Assembly (NCBI GenBank): GCA_016840245.1
Contig: JAEOST010000640.1
Coordinates: 1-10,248 of the forward strand
Length of the DNA stretch: 10,248 nt
Direction of reading: 5' to 3'
Origin: Candidatus Thorarchaeota archaeon
GTDB lineage: Archaea; Asgardarchaeota; Thorarchaeia; Thorarchaeales; Thorarchaeaceae
The position numbers and the translations under genes were made by a program. The notes under the pieces are model-generated. The model had not been told where the DNA came from and searched no databases. It saw only the letters and a program-made list of their open reading frames with translations. Below, one piece after another: positions 1 through 6,298 of the stretch. The first letter of the stretch is position 1; every line of letters begins with the position of its first letter.

Positions 1-7
1 ATTAATT

Positions 8-1000
8 CTACTCGGTCCAAACATGACTGATTGACCCTCTTTGTTTCTCGAATCCCAATTTCTCATAGAGTCTAATCGCTCGTTGATTCTCTATATCAAC
101 CTCAAGAACCAAGTGATTCATTCCATTGCCAGCAGCACGTATGAGACTTGCAGTCATCAGATACCTTGCTAGACCCCGTCCTCGATGGTCCGGATGTATT
201 CCGACCCCATTCACAAATCCCTCACTGTCATAGATGTTGATTTTCATGAAACCCACAATCTTGTCATCTGAGTAGAGCAATAGAGAAGCATCGTTCTCAA
301 TTTGTTTGGATCTGTCAAAGAAGTCATCAAAGTTCTCTCTACGTTGCTCCTCGGTCTGGCTAAGATAACGTCCATCACTACTAGAAAGGAAAGTTTCGTT
401 GTAACAGGGCCATATCTCCTCGTTACTCACTTCGATAAGCGGCTTGAGTGAGAAACCATCTGGACAATCAGGCTCAGAGAGGTCAAGCGCAGTCGGGTCA
501 CACACCATCTGGGCCCACTCTTTTCCCTTACGCATTCCTGCAGACTCGTAGAGGACTCTATATCGTTCATAGGTCGGTCTGATATCATCAGTGAGTTTCA
601 TCAGAAATATCTCAAGACGACTCCTTCCAATTTTCCGGGTATGGTTGATACTCTCTTGCACAAGTTGTCGGAACAAATCATCTGAATTCTCACTTGGAAG
701 AACAAGGGGTTGCCAGTTGTCAAGATAGACCATAGATGCTGTGTAGGGGTAGAGACCTACCCATCCGAGGAGTTTCCCCTTGTCGCGGGCAAGAATGAAA
801 TAATATGGGACCTTAAAGACGCCCTGGATATGTTTCTCGACCTCATCTTCAGTCATTCCACATCTCAACTGTTCGTCTAATTGCTGTTGCTCAGCATCTA
901 ACGTGAATTGTACCAACTCACTGACGTCAATCTCACTTGCCTCGAGAATCTGAATATCAACCATCTTGTGTGACTCACTTCTCCTCCACAAATCGCTCAT
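8..1000 (-). CDS. Tandem GNAT-family N-acetyltransferase
   Basis: Probable cytoplasmic acetyl-CoA-dependent N-acyltransferase of 330 residues, about twice a single GNAT domain. The C-terminal half is a clear GNAT: strand VNGVGIHP followed by the acetyl-CoA pyrophosphate loop HRGRGLA (about residues 272-278) and the late motif NQRAIRLYEKLGFE near the end. The N-terminal half (about 13-170) resembles a second, degenerate GNAT fold (FILARDKGKLLGWVGLYP, then YESAGMRKGKEW) without a good R/QxxGxG/A loop. Such tandem architecture is known from mycothiol synthase-like and related acyltransferases, but the substrate cannot be told here. The ATG at 1000 gives the longest frame; the ATG at 964 (MVDIQILEAS) starts nearer the fold and may be the true start. 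A purine-rich GGAGGAG lies 16 bases before it, too far to decide. A TATA-like A-run at about 1043-1050 fits a promoter shared back to back with the next gene. Confidence 0.88.
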   Translation of the reverse strand: MSDLWRRSESHKMVDIQILEASEIDVSELVQFTLDAEQQQLDEQLRCGMTEDEVEKHIQGVFKVPYYFILARDKGKLLGWVGLYPYTASMVYLDNWQPLVLPSENSDDLFRQLVQESINHTRKIGRSRLEIFLMKLTDDIRPTYERYRVLYESAGMRKGKEWAQMVCDPTALDLSEPDCPDGFSLKPLIEVSNEEIWPCYNETFLSSSDGRYLSQTEEQRRENFDDFFDRSKQIENDASLLLYSDDKIVGFMKINIYDSEGFVNGVGIHPDHRGRGLARYLMTASLIRAAGNGMNHLVLEVDIENQRAIRLYEKLGFEKQRGSISHVWTE

Positions 1001-1113
1001 CAGAGCTTAAATGAATGGTGTGGTGTAAGTAACGCAAAGCGGTATTTTTTCGAGTTGCGCTGATATTCCTCATTATTAGTACACATAGTATCTTCTGTGT
1101 CGTAGTGAGTAAT
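1001..1113. promoter_or_regulatory. Divergent promoter region
   Basis: This spacer separates two outward-facing genes. On the plus strand TTATTA at 1073-1078 lies about 26 bases before a predicted start near 1101, giving a very short leader to the ATG at 1114. On the minus strand an A-run followed by TACC (1043-1050) is the best TATA candidate for the acetyltransferase. No strong dyad is seen. The calls rest on position and AT content only. Confidence 0.4.
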
Positions 1114-2304
1114 ATGAAACTCCAGAGAGGTCGTTCTATAGTAGTCGTGGTGTTTTTTGCAACCTTGATTGTCAGTGGAGTGTGGTTGACATCTTATTCT
1201 GATAATGCGCAACTTGCAGAAGAATCTGGGACTGTTCTTGAAGGATGTTCTGTTCTCACATGCAGTATTGGCAATACGACACTGTTTGGTTACAATCTTG
1301 ATGGCCATGACTATCTGACCCCTTTCATCTCATTCGGGGACCATCTCACTTTCAGTGATAATACAACAATAACATTTGGTGAACAAATAGCCTTCACAGG
1401 GAGGATGTTACCCACTGGTCCTAGAGATGGATATGCCTCTTTCAAACTAGACGGATTGTGTTGTGCCGGTAATAGCCTTGCAGTCGTACCTATGTATGTA
1501 GACCCACTCAAGACAAACTATACTCCTCAAGTTGATGGCCCTGGAGTCTTTGCTGAGTGTGACACCGTGCAAGAGGTGATTGCATTCTTCAACGAGTACA
1601 ACTACGTCAGAGGTGATCCACCTGAGTGGTGGTGGCAGTATCACTATGCAGATGCACTAGGTGATTCCGTTGTTGTTGCAGTTGATGAGGAGGGTCGGGT
1701 TGGCTTCACAGAGATGAATGAAACTCACTATACTGTGTCCACCAATCATAATCTGCTGGATTTCACTAACTATGATGGGACCCTCTATGAAAGTGTCCAG
1801 AGGTACAACTTGGCCTGTGATATGTTGGATGATGTCACTTCAGAGGGTGATCTCACTGTTGAAGCCATTCGCGATGTCTTGGAAGCTCTCAGTGCTGATA
1901 GCACTACTCACAGCCTGATTATGAACCCGCGAACATTGGACATGTATGTCTACTATCCTGAGAACTATAGCAGAACAATGTGTTTCAACCTCGAGGACGA
2001 ACTTGCTACGTTAGGAGTAAATGAGACGAAACTGTACAATATCACAGAACTCTATGAGAACTGGAGCCCAACAACAACTACAACCAGTAGCATGACAACA
2101 AGTATCGCAACAACAAGTCAACCAACAACTATCACGACTAGTGATACAACAATGAGCATCTCTACAACAAGTGAACCCACAACATCAACCACTGATCAAG
2201 TAACTAACGATAATTCCTTTGAGCCCATGGTACTTGTTCTCCTGGGTGGAGGGGGACTCTTTGCTATTGTAGCAATAGTTCTGGTTCTGAAGAAGAGAGT
2301 CTGA
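1114..2304 (+). CDS. Membrane-anchored Ntn hydrolase, choloylglycine hydrolase/C45-like
   Basis: Predicted extracellular amide-bond hydrolase of the N-terminal-nucleophile superfamily (conjugated bile acid hydrolase / penicillin V acylase / C45 acyltransferase group); substrate unknown. Numbered from ATG 1114: signal or N-terminal anchor 7-28; nucleophile candidate Cys45 in GCSVLTCS; LFGYNLD (57-63) matching the family's LFGRNxD but with Tyr for the usual Arg; STNHN with Asn211; ESVQRYN with Arg230. These are family positions for the oxyanion-hole Asn and active-site Arg. A Thr/Ser-rich stalk (about 320-369) leads to a C-terminal helix and KKRV, so the enzyme domain sits outside the membrane. 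Seven N-x-S/T sequons support a glycosylated surface protein. A GTG at 1105 is in frame, but GTGAG there works better as a ribosome site before ATG 1114. Cys45 would have to be exposed by cleavage of the leader. Confidence 0.8.
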   Translation: MKLQRGRSIVVVVFFATLIVSGVWLTSYSDNAQLAEESGTVLEGCSVLTCSIGNTTLFGYNLDGHDYLTPFISFGDHLTFSDNTTITFGEQIAFTGRMLPTGPRDGYASFKLDGLCCAGNSLAVVPMYVDPLKTNYTPQVDGPGVFAECDTVQEVIAFFNEYNYVRGDPPEWWWQYHYADALGDSVVVAVDEEGRVGFTEMNETHYTVSTNHNLLDFTNYDGTLYESVQRYNLACDMLDDVTSEGDLTVEAIRDVLEALSADSTTHSLIMNPRTLDMYVYYPENYSRTMCFNLEDELATLGVNETKLYNITELYENWSPTTTTTSSMTTSIATTSQPTTITTSDTTMSISTTSEPTTSTTDQVTNDNSFEPMVLVLLGGGGLFAIVAIVLVLKKRV

Positions 2305-2320
2305 GTGTCATTGAGTGATA

Positions 2321-2662
2321 CTACTCGCTCTCCTTCTGAAGAAGAGTATCGGGAATGTCCTCTAAAAGACCTCTAAGTTTGACAATGTACTTGCGAAAAG
2401 TGCTGGCTCCCAGGGGTGTAATTTCAACTACAACTAATGGTTTCCAGGAGATGACACGACGACTCTTCACAATACCCACCTCTTCCAGTTTCTTAAGATG
2501 GTGATCGAGGTTTCCCGGTGTCAGTCCTAGTAGTTGCTTCAGCTCGAGAAAACCTACTCGCCTCTTCAAGAATAGAAGATAGACAATGGAGAAACGTGGC
2601 TGTGACTGAAAGGCCTTTTCCTCATCACTCAGAGCTAGGGCGTCTTTCAGAGTTACTCCCAC
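2321..2662 (-). CDS. Winged-helix transcriptional regulator (HTH_34/ArsR-like)
   Basis: DNA-binding regulator of 113 residues, the usual size for a stand-alone winged-helix protein. Helix-turn-helix spans about 24-62: PRFSIVYLLFLKRRVGFLEL, then the recognition segment LTPGNLDHHLKKLEEVGIV, matching the LTxGNLxxHLxkLexaGyV signature of the HTH_34 winged-helix family. The wing follows (about 66-82, ending in EITPLG), then a C-terminal helix probably used for dimerisation. No metal-binding cysteines are present, so an ArsR metal sensor is unlikely. The start is GTG (2660-2662), 11 bases after the stop of the membrane protein gene, so the two are probably cotranscribed; only a weak AAGG precedes it. 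It is the best local candidate to bind the palindrome at 3356-3374 and so control its own operon and the ABC operon. That last point is inference. Confidence 0.85.
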   Translation of the reverse strand: MGVTLKDALALSDEEKAFQSQPRFSIVYLLFLKRRVGFLELKQLLGLTPGNLDHHLKKLEEVGIVKSRRVISWKPLVVVEITPLGASTFRKYIVKLRGLLEDIPDTLLQKESE

Positions 2663-2673
2663 CTTGCTATTGT

Positions 2674-3303
2674 CTACTCGGGCTTCTGTAATACTTTGTT
2701 TGCAAATTGATGCATCATCAGTCCAGCTATTATGAAACAGACTGAAAATGCGATTAGAGATAGAGATTCAGCTAGAACTATGTCAGTTATGACTACAAGA
2801 GGTAGCGATACAACTCCCAACATGACTCCCAGATAGAGCACAATCTGCTTCTCACTATGAAGCTCTGTGAACCTCAAAATGAGATACGACAGAAGACAGG
2901 CTATACTGGATGACCAGAGTATCGAGATAATCCCAAAAGGCTCTGGCACTAAGTTGGGAAGTAGAAATGATACAAACCAGACGATGGCAATCATAACTCC
3001 GTGATTGATGCCCTCCTCCTCTAGTTCGGGTTCTTTTGCCACAGTCCGCCACGCATTGTAAAACACCGACATAACAAGTCCCCAGCAGAGAAGGACGGTC
3101 ACAATGTTTGCAATGAGAAGAAAGAGCGTTGTATCCAGTCCGGTTGTTGAGGCAAGGATTTGAATGTTATAATTGATGAACATACCCAGCGGAAAGACAA
3201 TCCCGATGATAATGAGGGCTCTCGCCCAAGCTCGTTGAAAGAGATACTCCTCATATCTCTCAACAACACTCAATGCCTCAAGTACCTTGTCAATATTCTC
3301 CAA
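2674..3303 (-). CDS. Six-helix integral membrane protein, unknown function
   Basis: Protein of 209 residues with an N-terminal amphipathic cytoplasmic segment (1-25, EALSVVERYEEYLFQRAW) and six predicted membrane helices at about 26-45, 58-82, 102-119, 123-145, 152-175 and 180-198. An acidic loop (EPELEEEG, 91-98) separates helices 2 and 3. No catalytic or transport motif was recognised. The start is TTG at 3301-3303, chosen because AGGAG lies 9 bases upstream and no in-frame ATG occurs before the first helix. A TATA-like TTTATT (minus strand, about 3340-3346) is placed about 26 bases before a start near 3317. The gene leads a two-gene operon with the winged-helix regulator. A membrane protein paired with a small winged-helix regulator next to an ABC exporter could be a sensor or regulator-tethering partner, but nothing in the sequence proves that. 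Confidence 0.82.
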   Translation of the reverse strand: MENIDKVLEALSVVERYEEYLFQRAWARALIIIGIVFPLGMFINYNIQILASTTGLDTTLFLLIANIVTVLLCWGLVMSVFYNAWRTVAKEPELEEEGINHGVMIAIVWFVSFLLPNLVPEPFGIISILWSSSIACLLSYLILRFTELHSEKQIVLYLGVMLGVVSLPLVVITDIVLAESLSLIAFSVCFIIAGLMMHQFANKVLQKPE

Positions 3304-3413
3304 TTCAGTTCACTCCTAGTCTACATTAGACCCAGTTCAGAATAAATGACAACATTGTTCTGTACTACAGAACACTTCCTTGTCTTATTAGGACTTGAAT
3401 CTTTAGTATTCAT
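3304..3413. promoter_or_regulatory. Divergent promoters of membrane/regulator and ABC operons
   Basis: Both promoters can be placed. Plus strand: CTTATTA at 3384-3390 lies about 26 bases before 3413, so the ABC ATPase mRNA is probably leaderless, starting at or next to its ATG (3414), which lacks a ribosome-binding site. Minus strand: TTTATT at about 3340-3346 predicts a start near 3317, leaving a short leader containing AGGAG before the TTG at 3303. A perfect palindrome (3356-3374) lies between the two boxes. Confidence 0.55.
3356..3374. promoter_or_regulatory. 19-bp perfect palindromic operator candidate
   Basis: TGTTCTGTA-C-TACAGAACA: nine-base arms match without error around one central base. 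It sits about 9 bases upstream of the plus-strand TATA box and about 9 bases upstream of the minus-strand one, so a dimer bound here could contact basal factors at both promoters. The winged-helix regulator encoded in the minus-strand operon is the likeliest ligand (inference from position). Confidence 0.6.
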
Positions 3414-4370
3414 ATGACAGATAATTCGACTGTAGCAATAGATGTTGACAATGTATCCAAGAGATACAATGAACATGAAGTTCTGCGAGGTGTCTCTCTC
3501 CAGATTGAGAGAGGTGAATTCTACATCCTGATGGGTCCAAACGGATCAGGAAAGAGCACACTGATGTCTATCATTGCAGGTACTAATGCAGCTAACTCTG
3601 GTTCTGTTACGATATTTGGTGATGATATCATGGAAGCCAGACTGCTAGCCAGACAGCACCTCGGTTATGTTCCTCAGGGGAGCTATTGTTCAACATTCCT
3701 GACTGGCAGGGAGAATCTCAGGTACTTTGCTGGAGTGCTTGGGCTGACCAGGTCAGAATCTAAGAAACAGATTGACAACCTCCTAGAGATGATGGGACTA
3801 GTGAGTGATGCGGATAGAAGGGTCTCAGAGTACAGTGGAGGAATGAGGAAGAAATTGGAAGTTGCTGCTGCATTGCTAGGCAATCCCGCTATACTTCTTC
3901 TAGATGAGCCCACAACAGGACTCGACCCCCGAGTGAGGAAGGAGTTTATCGGACTGCTCAATACAATCAACAGCACAGGCACAACCGTTCTGCTTGTAAC
4001 CCATATTGGTGAAGATGCTGAGGTGGGATCAAGAGTTGGTTTCATGGTTGATGGAGCGATTGTAGTTGAGGACAGCCCTGAGGTACTCAAGGAAACAAGT
4101 GGTGTCCAAGACTCAATCGTCATTGATGCAATACCCCGCGACGAGAAACTACACATCCTGCTTGCCAGTCTTGATGCTGGCTGTGTTGTGGTACAACGTG
4201 AGGAGGGATTTCTAATGTGTTGCGAGGGAGCTATGAGCCTGATTCCACGTGTCATAGAGGCGCTCAATAACGGAGGTTACGAGATACTGCGCATCGAAGC
4301 CAACCCCTCCAGTCTCGAGGACGTGTTCTATAGACTGACTGATGTCACAATTCAGGGGGAGGTACTATGA
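3414..4370 (+). CDS. ABC transporter ATP-binding protein (DrrA/NatA-type exporter)
   Basis: Cytoplasmic ATPase subunit of an ABC-2-type exporter, 318 residues. All motifs are intact: Walker A GPNGSGKST (41-49), Q-loop Gln88 (GYVPQG), signature YSGGM (140-144), Walker B ILLLDE (160-165) with catalytic Glu165, D-loop GLD (169-171) and switch His197 (VTHIGED). After about residue 220 there is a roughly 100-residue C-terminal extension ending in LEDVFYRLT, typical of the drug/lipid exporter ATPases of the CcmA/DrrA group. Its stop overlaps the permease start by 4 bases (ATGA), so the two are translationally coupled and should form one transporter, presumably two ATPases with two permeases. The ATG start has no ribosome site but lies 24 bases after a TATA box, as in leaderless archaeal mRNAs. 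Exported substrate unknown. Confidence 0.96.
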   Translation: MTDNSTVAIDVDNVSKRYNEHEVLRGVSLQIERGEFYILMGPNGSGKSTLMSIIAGTNAANSGSVTIFGDDIMEARLLARQHLGYVPQGSYCSTFLTGRENLRYFAGVLGLTRSESKKQIDNLLEMMGLVSDADRRVSEYSGGMRKKLEVAAALLGNPAILLLDEPTTGLDPRVRKEFIGLLNTINSTGTTVLLVTHIGEDAEVGSRVGFMVDGAIVVEDSPEVLKETSGVQDSIVIDAIPRDEKLHILLASLDAGCVVVQREEGFLMCCEGAMSLIPRVIEALNNGGYEILRIEANPSSLEDVFYRLTDVTIQGEVL

Positions 4371-5143
4371 TACACCTACATCTGATTTCAGCATCCTTCT
4401 CTCGATCAATGAGAATCTTCCTTCGCGACAAGGCAATCTTTGGTTCATCTATCTTTGTACCAATATTCTTCCTACTTGTCCTTCCACAGGTATTGTTCAC
4501 CGGTGTACCCGAAGAATACATGCCAATGACGAAGGGATACTTGACCATCGCGATGATTGTCATGCTCATTATGACAGCAGGTATGAGTAATCTTTCAGGT
4601 TCCATTGCGGGAGATAGAGACCATGACCTATACTCCAAGCTCTCATCAATGCCCATCAGTCCGTGGTTCGAGAGTATTGGACGTATCCTTACAGTCATAG
4701 TATTTTCATCGCTAGGGAGTGTTCTGATCCTCACTCTCGGTCTAGCAACTGGAGCTGAGTTGGTAGTTGCCGGTGTCGACCTATTCGTTATACTTGGGAT
4801 TGGACTTGTCATCACACTCACCTCAACAGGAATTGGATTGATTATCGCAGCTTTTGTGAGAAGTGAGTCCGCTGCCTCACATGTAGGGGTTGCAGCAGTT
4901 CTGACCAACTACTTCATAGGCATCGCAGTTCCATACAACGACCTACCAGAGATTCTCAAAACATTCGCACGTGTCAATCCTCTCTCATCAGCTACCAACA
5001 TGATAACTACCCTTGCCATAGGACCCGAGTTTATTGGATATGACCCATGGACATTCCTTGACGTTGGACTTATGATTACGCTATGTGTTGTCCTTCTAAC
5101 AACTGGTCTGTTGCTGTACTCAAGATACTGCTGGAGAAGGTAG
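4367..5143 (+). CDS. ABC-2 type transporter permease
   Basis: Membrane subunit of the exporter, 258 residues, with six predicted helices at about 24-45, 58-79, 104-127, 134-163, 170-190 and 231-252. After helix 2 comes GDRDHDLYSKLSSMPISPW, the cytoplasmic coupling region of ABC-2 permeases (commonly DRExGTxxxLxxxPxs). The loop after helix 5 (NDLPEILKTFARVNPLSSA) matches the family's LPxxLqxlaxxnPlt segment. The start overlaps the ATPase stop and is preceded by a strong ribosome site (GGGGGAGG, about 5 bases upstream), consistent with coupled translation. This is the standard two-component arrangement of drug, antibiotic-immunity or lipid exporters; the sequence does not identify the cargo. 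Confidence 0.94.
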   Translation: MIHLHLISASFSRSMRIFLRDKAIFGSSIFVPIFFLLVLPQVLFTGVPEEYMPMTKGYLTIAMIVMLIMTAGMSNLSGSIAGDRDHDLYSKLSSMPISPWFESIGRILTVIVFSSLGSVLILTLGLATGAELVVAGVDLFVILGIGLVITLTSTGIGLIIAAFVRSESAASHVGVAAVLTNYFIGIAVPYNDLPEILKTFARVNPLSSATNMITTLAIGPEFIGYDPWTFLDVGLMITLCVVLLTTGLLLYSRYCWRR

Positions 5144-5218
5144 ATTTGTTAGATTATGTCGTTCTCATCATACGCAGGGTTGAGAAGTCGATACAAATAG
5201 ATATGGAGTGGACGTTGA

Positions 5219-5746
5219 ATGACTGATGGGAATGAGGGGAGCCAGAGAGCTTGGGAGCCTAGTAGGGCTGAACTAGCAATATCTATCATCTCAGGTGTCC
5301 TGTTCATTATGGAGATCATAGTCTGTTTCATCTTCTACTACAATGCCTATGCCATTGACGTTGTACTCTATTCTGGATGGATACTCATGATTGTGGGATT
5401 TGTCATCATGTCCCTGCCAAAGTATGTCCTCAGTGAGCGAGGTGGAGTTCCAGAAGGTAAGAGCTGGGTCCAAACAACTATCCTAGTTGATACAGGAATC
5501 TATGGTGTGGTCAGACATCCTATCTACGTGGGCTGGGGATTGACTTCCCTCGCACTCATGGCTATCTCACAACACTGGGTTACAATACTCTTAGGAGTGA
5601 TTCCGTTCCTCTCGATTGTAAACTACGTTCTAGTCGAGGATCGAAACAACGTTGAGAAGTTCGGTGAGTCCTACATCGAGTATAGTACCCGTGTTCCTAA
5701 AATGAACTTAATATTAGGGTTGATTCGATACTACAGACGAAGGTAG
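5219..5746 (+). CDS. Isoprenylcysteine/phospholipid methyltransferase-like membrane protein
   Basis: Integral membrane methyltransferase of the ICMT/PEMT-like superfamily, 175 residues. Two N-terminal helices (about 18-42 and 47-67) precede the conserved core: GVVRHPIYVGW (97-107, with R99-H100-P101-Y103-G105), a hydrophobic hairpin (108-137), Glu140 in VLVEDRNN, and FGESYIEYSTRVP (about 147-159), the cofactor-side motif ending in V-P. RHPxYxG, the Glu and the FGxxYxxYxxxVP motif are the family's SAM-binding signature. Known members methylate prenylcysteine carboxyls, phospholipid head groups or unidentified small molecules. It follows the permease by 75 bases on the same strand and could be cotranscribed, suggesting it modifies the exported molecule or the membrane (inference). 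The ATG at 5219 has a weak GGAG about 11 bases upstream. Confidence 0.85.
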   Translation: MTDGNEGSQRAWEPSRAELAISIISGVLFIMEIIVCFIFYYNAYAIDVVLYSGWILMIVGFVIMSLPKYVLSERGGVPEGKSWVQTTILVDTGIYGVVRHPIYVGWGLTSLALMAISQHWVTILLGVIPFLSIVNYVLVEDRNNVEKFGESYIEYSTRVPKMNLILGLIRYYRRR

Positions 5747-5766
5747 CAGAATCTCACCTCGATAGT

Positions 5767-6213
5767 TCATTCTGAACCCATGTAGTCAGACTCACGTCTT
5801 CTCTGTTCTCTGGCTCTTCTCTCATCCCTCCCTTTCAGAATCGAATCAGAAATACGAAGAAGAAACGGTTGAACTGCAGCTATAATTATTCCAATGATAA
5901 CTAGAATGGAGATTATAACAGAAGGGCCAGTGAAGACTAAGATAGGATGAATGGTGACAAAGGCGAGTACAAGAAACAAGAGATACAGAATCGTTGCAAC
6001 GTACAAGTTACGACCCTGAGTACTCCACATGAATGGTATGATGACGAAAACCGCCCAACATGCAGGAAAACCAAGGAGTACAAACAGAATTCCATCCCAC
6101 TCATCACTGTACACATCCATGAAAACTAATGAAAAGAGCATGAGGGCGCACGGAATAATCATGAAGAGTTCCAGTCGTCGATTCAACCACTTTGCCTGTT
6201 CATCGTCATCCAA
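5767..6213 (-). CDS. Small four-helix membrane protein, unknown function
   Basis: Hypothetical membrane protein of 148 residues. The N terminus is short and charged (DDDEQAKWLNRR), then four predicted helices at about 16-33, 42-62, 70-90 and 95-117, and a strongly basic cytoplasmic tail (KGRDERRAREQRRR, 127-140). No family was recognised. The start is TTG (6211-6213): an in-frame TGA lies three codons upstream and no ATG occurs before Met18, inside helix 1. Ribosome-site support is poor, so the start is uncertain. The gene ends 20 bases from the methyltransferase stop (convergent) and is divergent from the serine hydrolase across an 85-base spacer whose TATA-like sequence can be read both ways. 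Confidence 0.7.
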   Translation of the reverse strand: MDDDEQAKWLNRRLELFMIIPCALMLFSLVFMDVYSDEWDGILFVLLGFPACWAVFVIIPFMWSTQGRNLYVATILYLLFLVLAFVTIHPILVFTGPSVIISILVIIGIIIAAVQPFLLRISDSILKGRDERRAREQRRRESDYMGSE

Positions 6214-6298
6214 GGTGTATCACATCTGGCTTACGAGGCCATGACCTAACGGCGTCAAGAAGATATCTTATATTCCTGCTCAATCTGTTGTAAATCAG
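6214..6298. promoter_or_regulatory. Divergent promoter with AAGATATCTT palindrome
   Basis: The spacer contains a perfect 10-bp palindrome (6260-6269) running into TTATATTCC. Plus strand: CTTATATTC centred near 6271 predicts initiation near 6297, at the serine hydrolase TTG (6299). Minus strand: TATAAGAT centred near 6268 predicts initiation near 6242, about 30 bases before the small membrane protein start. One AT-rich core may therefore serve both genes. Support is positional only. Confidence 0.45.

Noticed and set aside
1081..1100. ACACA/TGTGT inverted repeat before the Ntn hydrolase gene
   Set aside because: Five-base arms separated by 10 bases are expected by chance in this base composition.
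2303..2325. Imperfect hairpin GTGTCA-TTGAG-TGATAC at the convergent gene ends
   Set aside because: The stem is short with a mismatch in the extended arms, there is no T-run, and it overlaps both coding ends; too weak to call a terminator.
3683..4267. 194-codon minus-strand open frame inside the ABC ATPase gene
   Set aside because: Its product is Ser/Ile/Thr-rich low-complexity sequence typical of an antisense shadow, while the plus strand carries every ABC ATPase motif.
4345..4908. 187-codon minus-strand open frame inside the permease gene
   Set aside because: It lies opposite a well-supported ABC-2 permease with coupled start; no domain was recognisable and its composition is shadow-like.
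5161..5190. TTCTCA/TGAGAA arms between permease and methyltransferase genes
   Set aside because: Six-base arms over a 13-base loop, with no clear promoter next to them; not convincing as an operator or attenuator.
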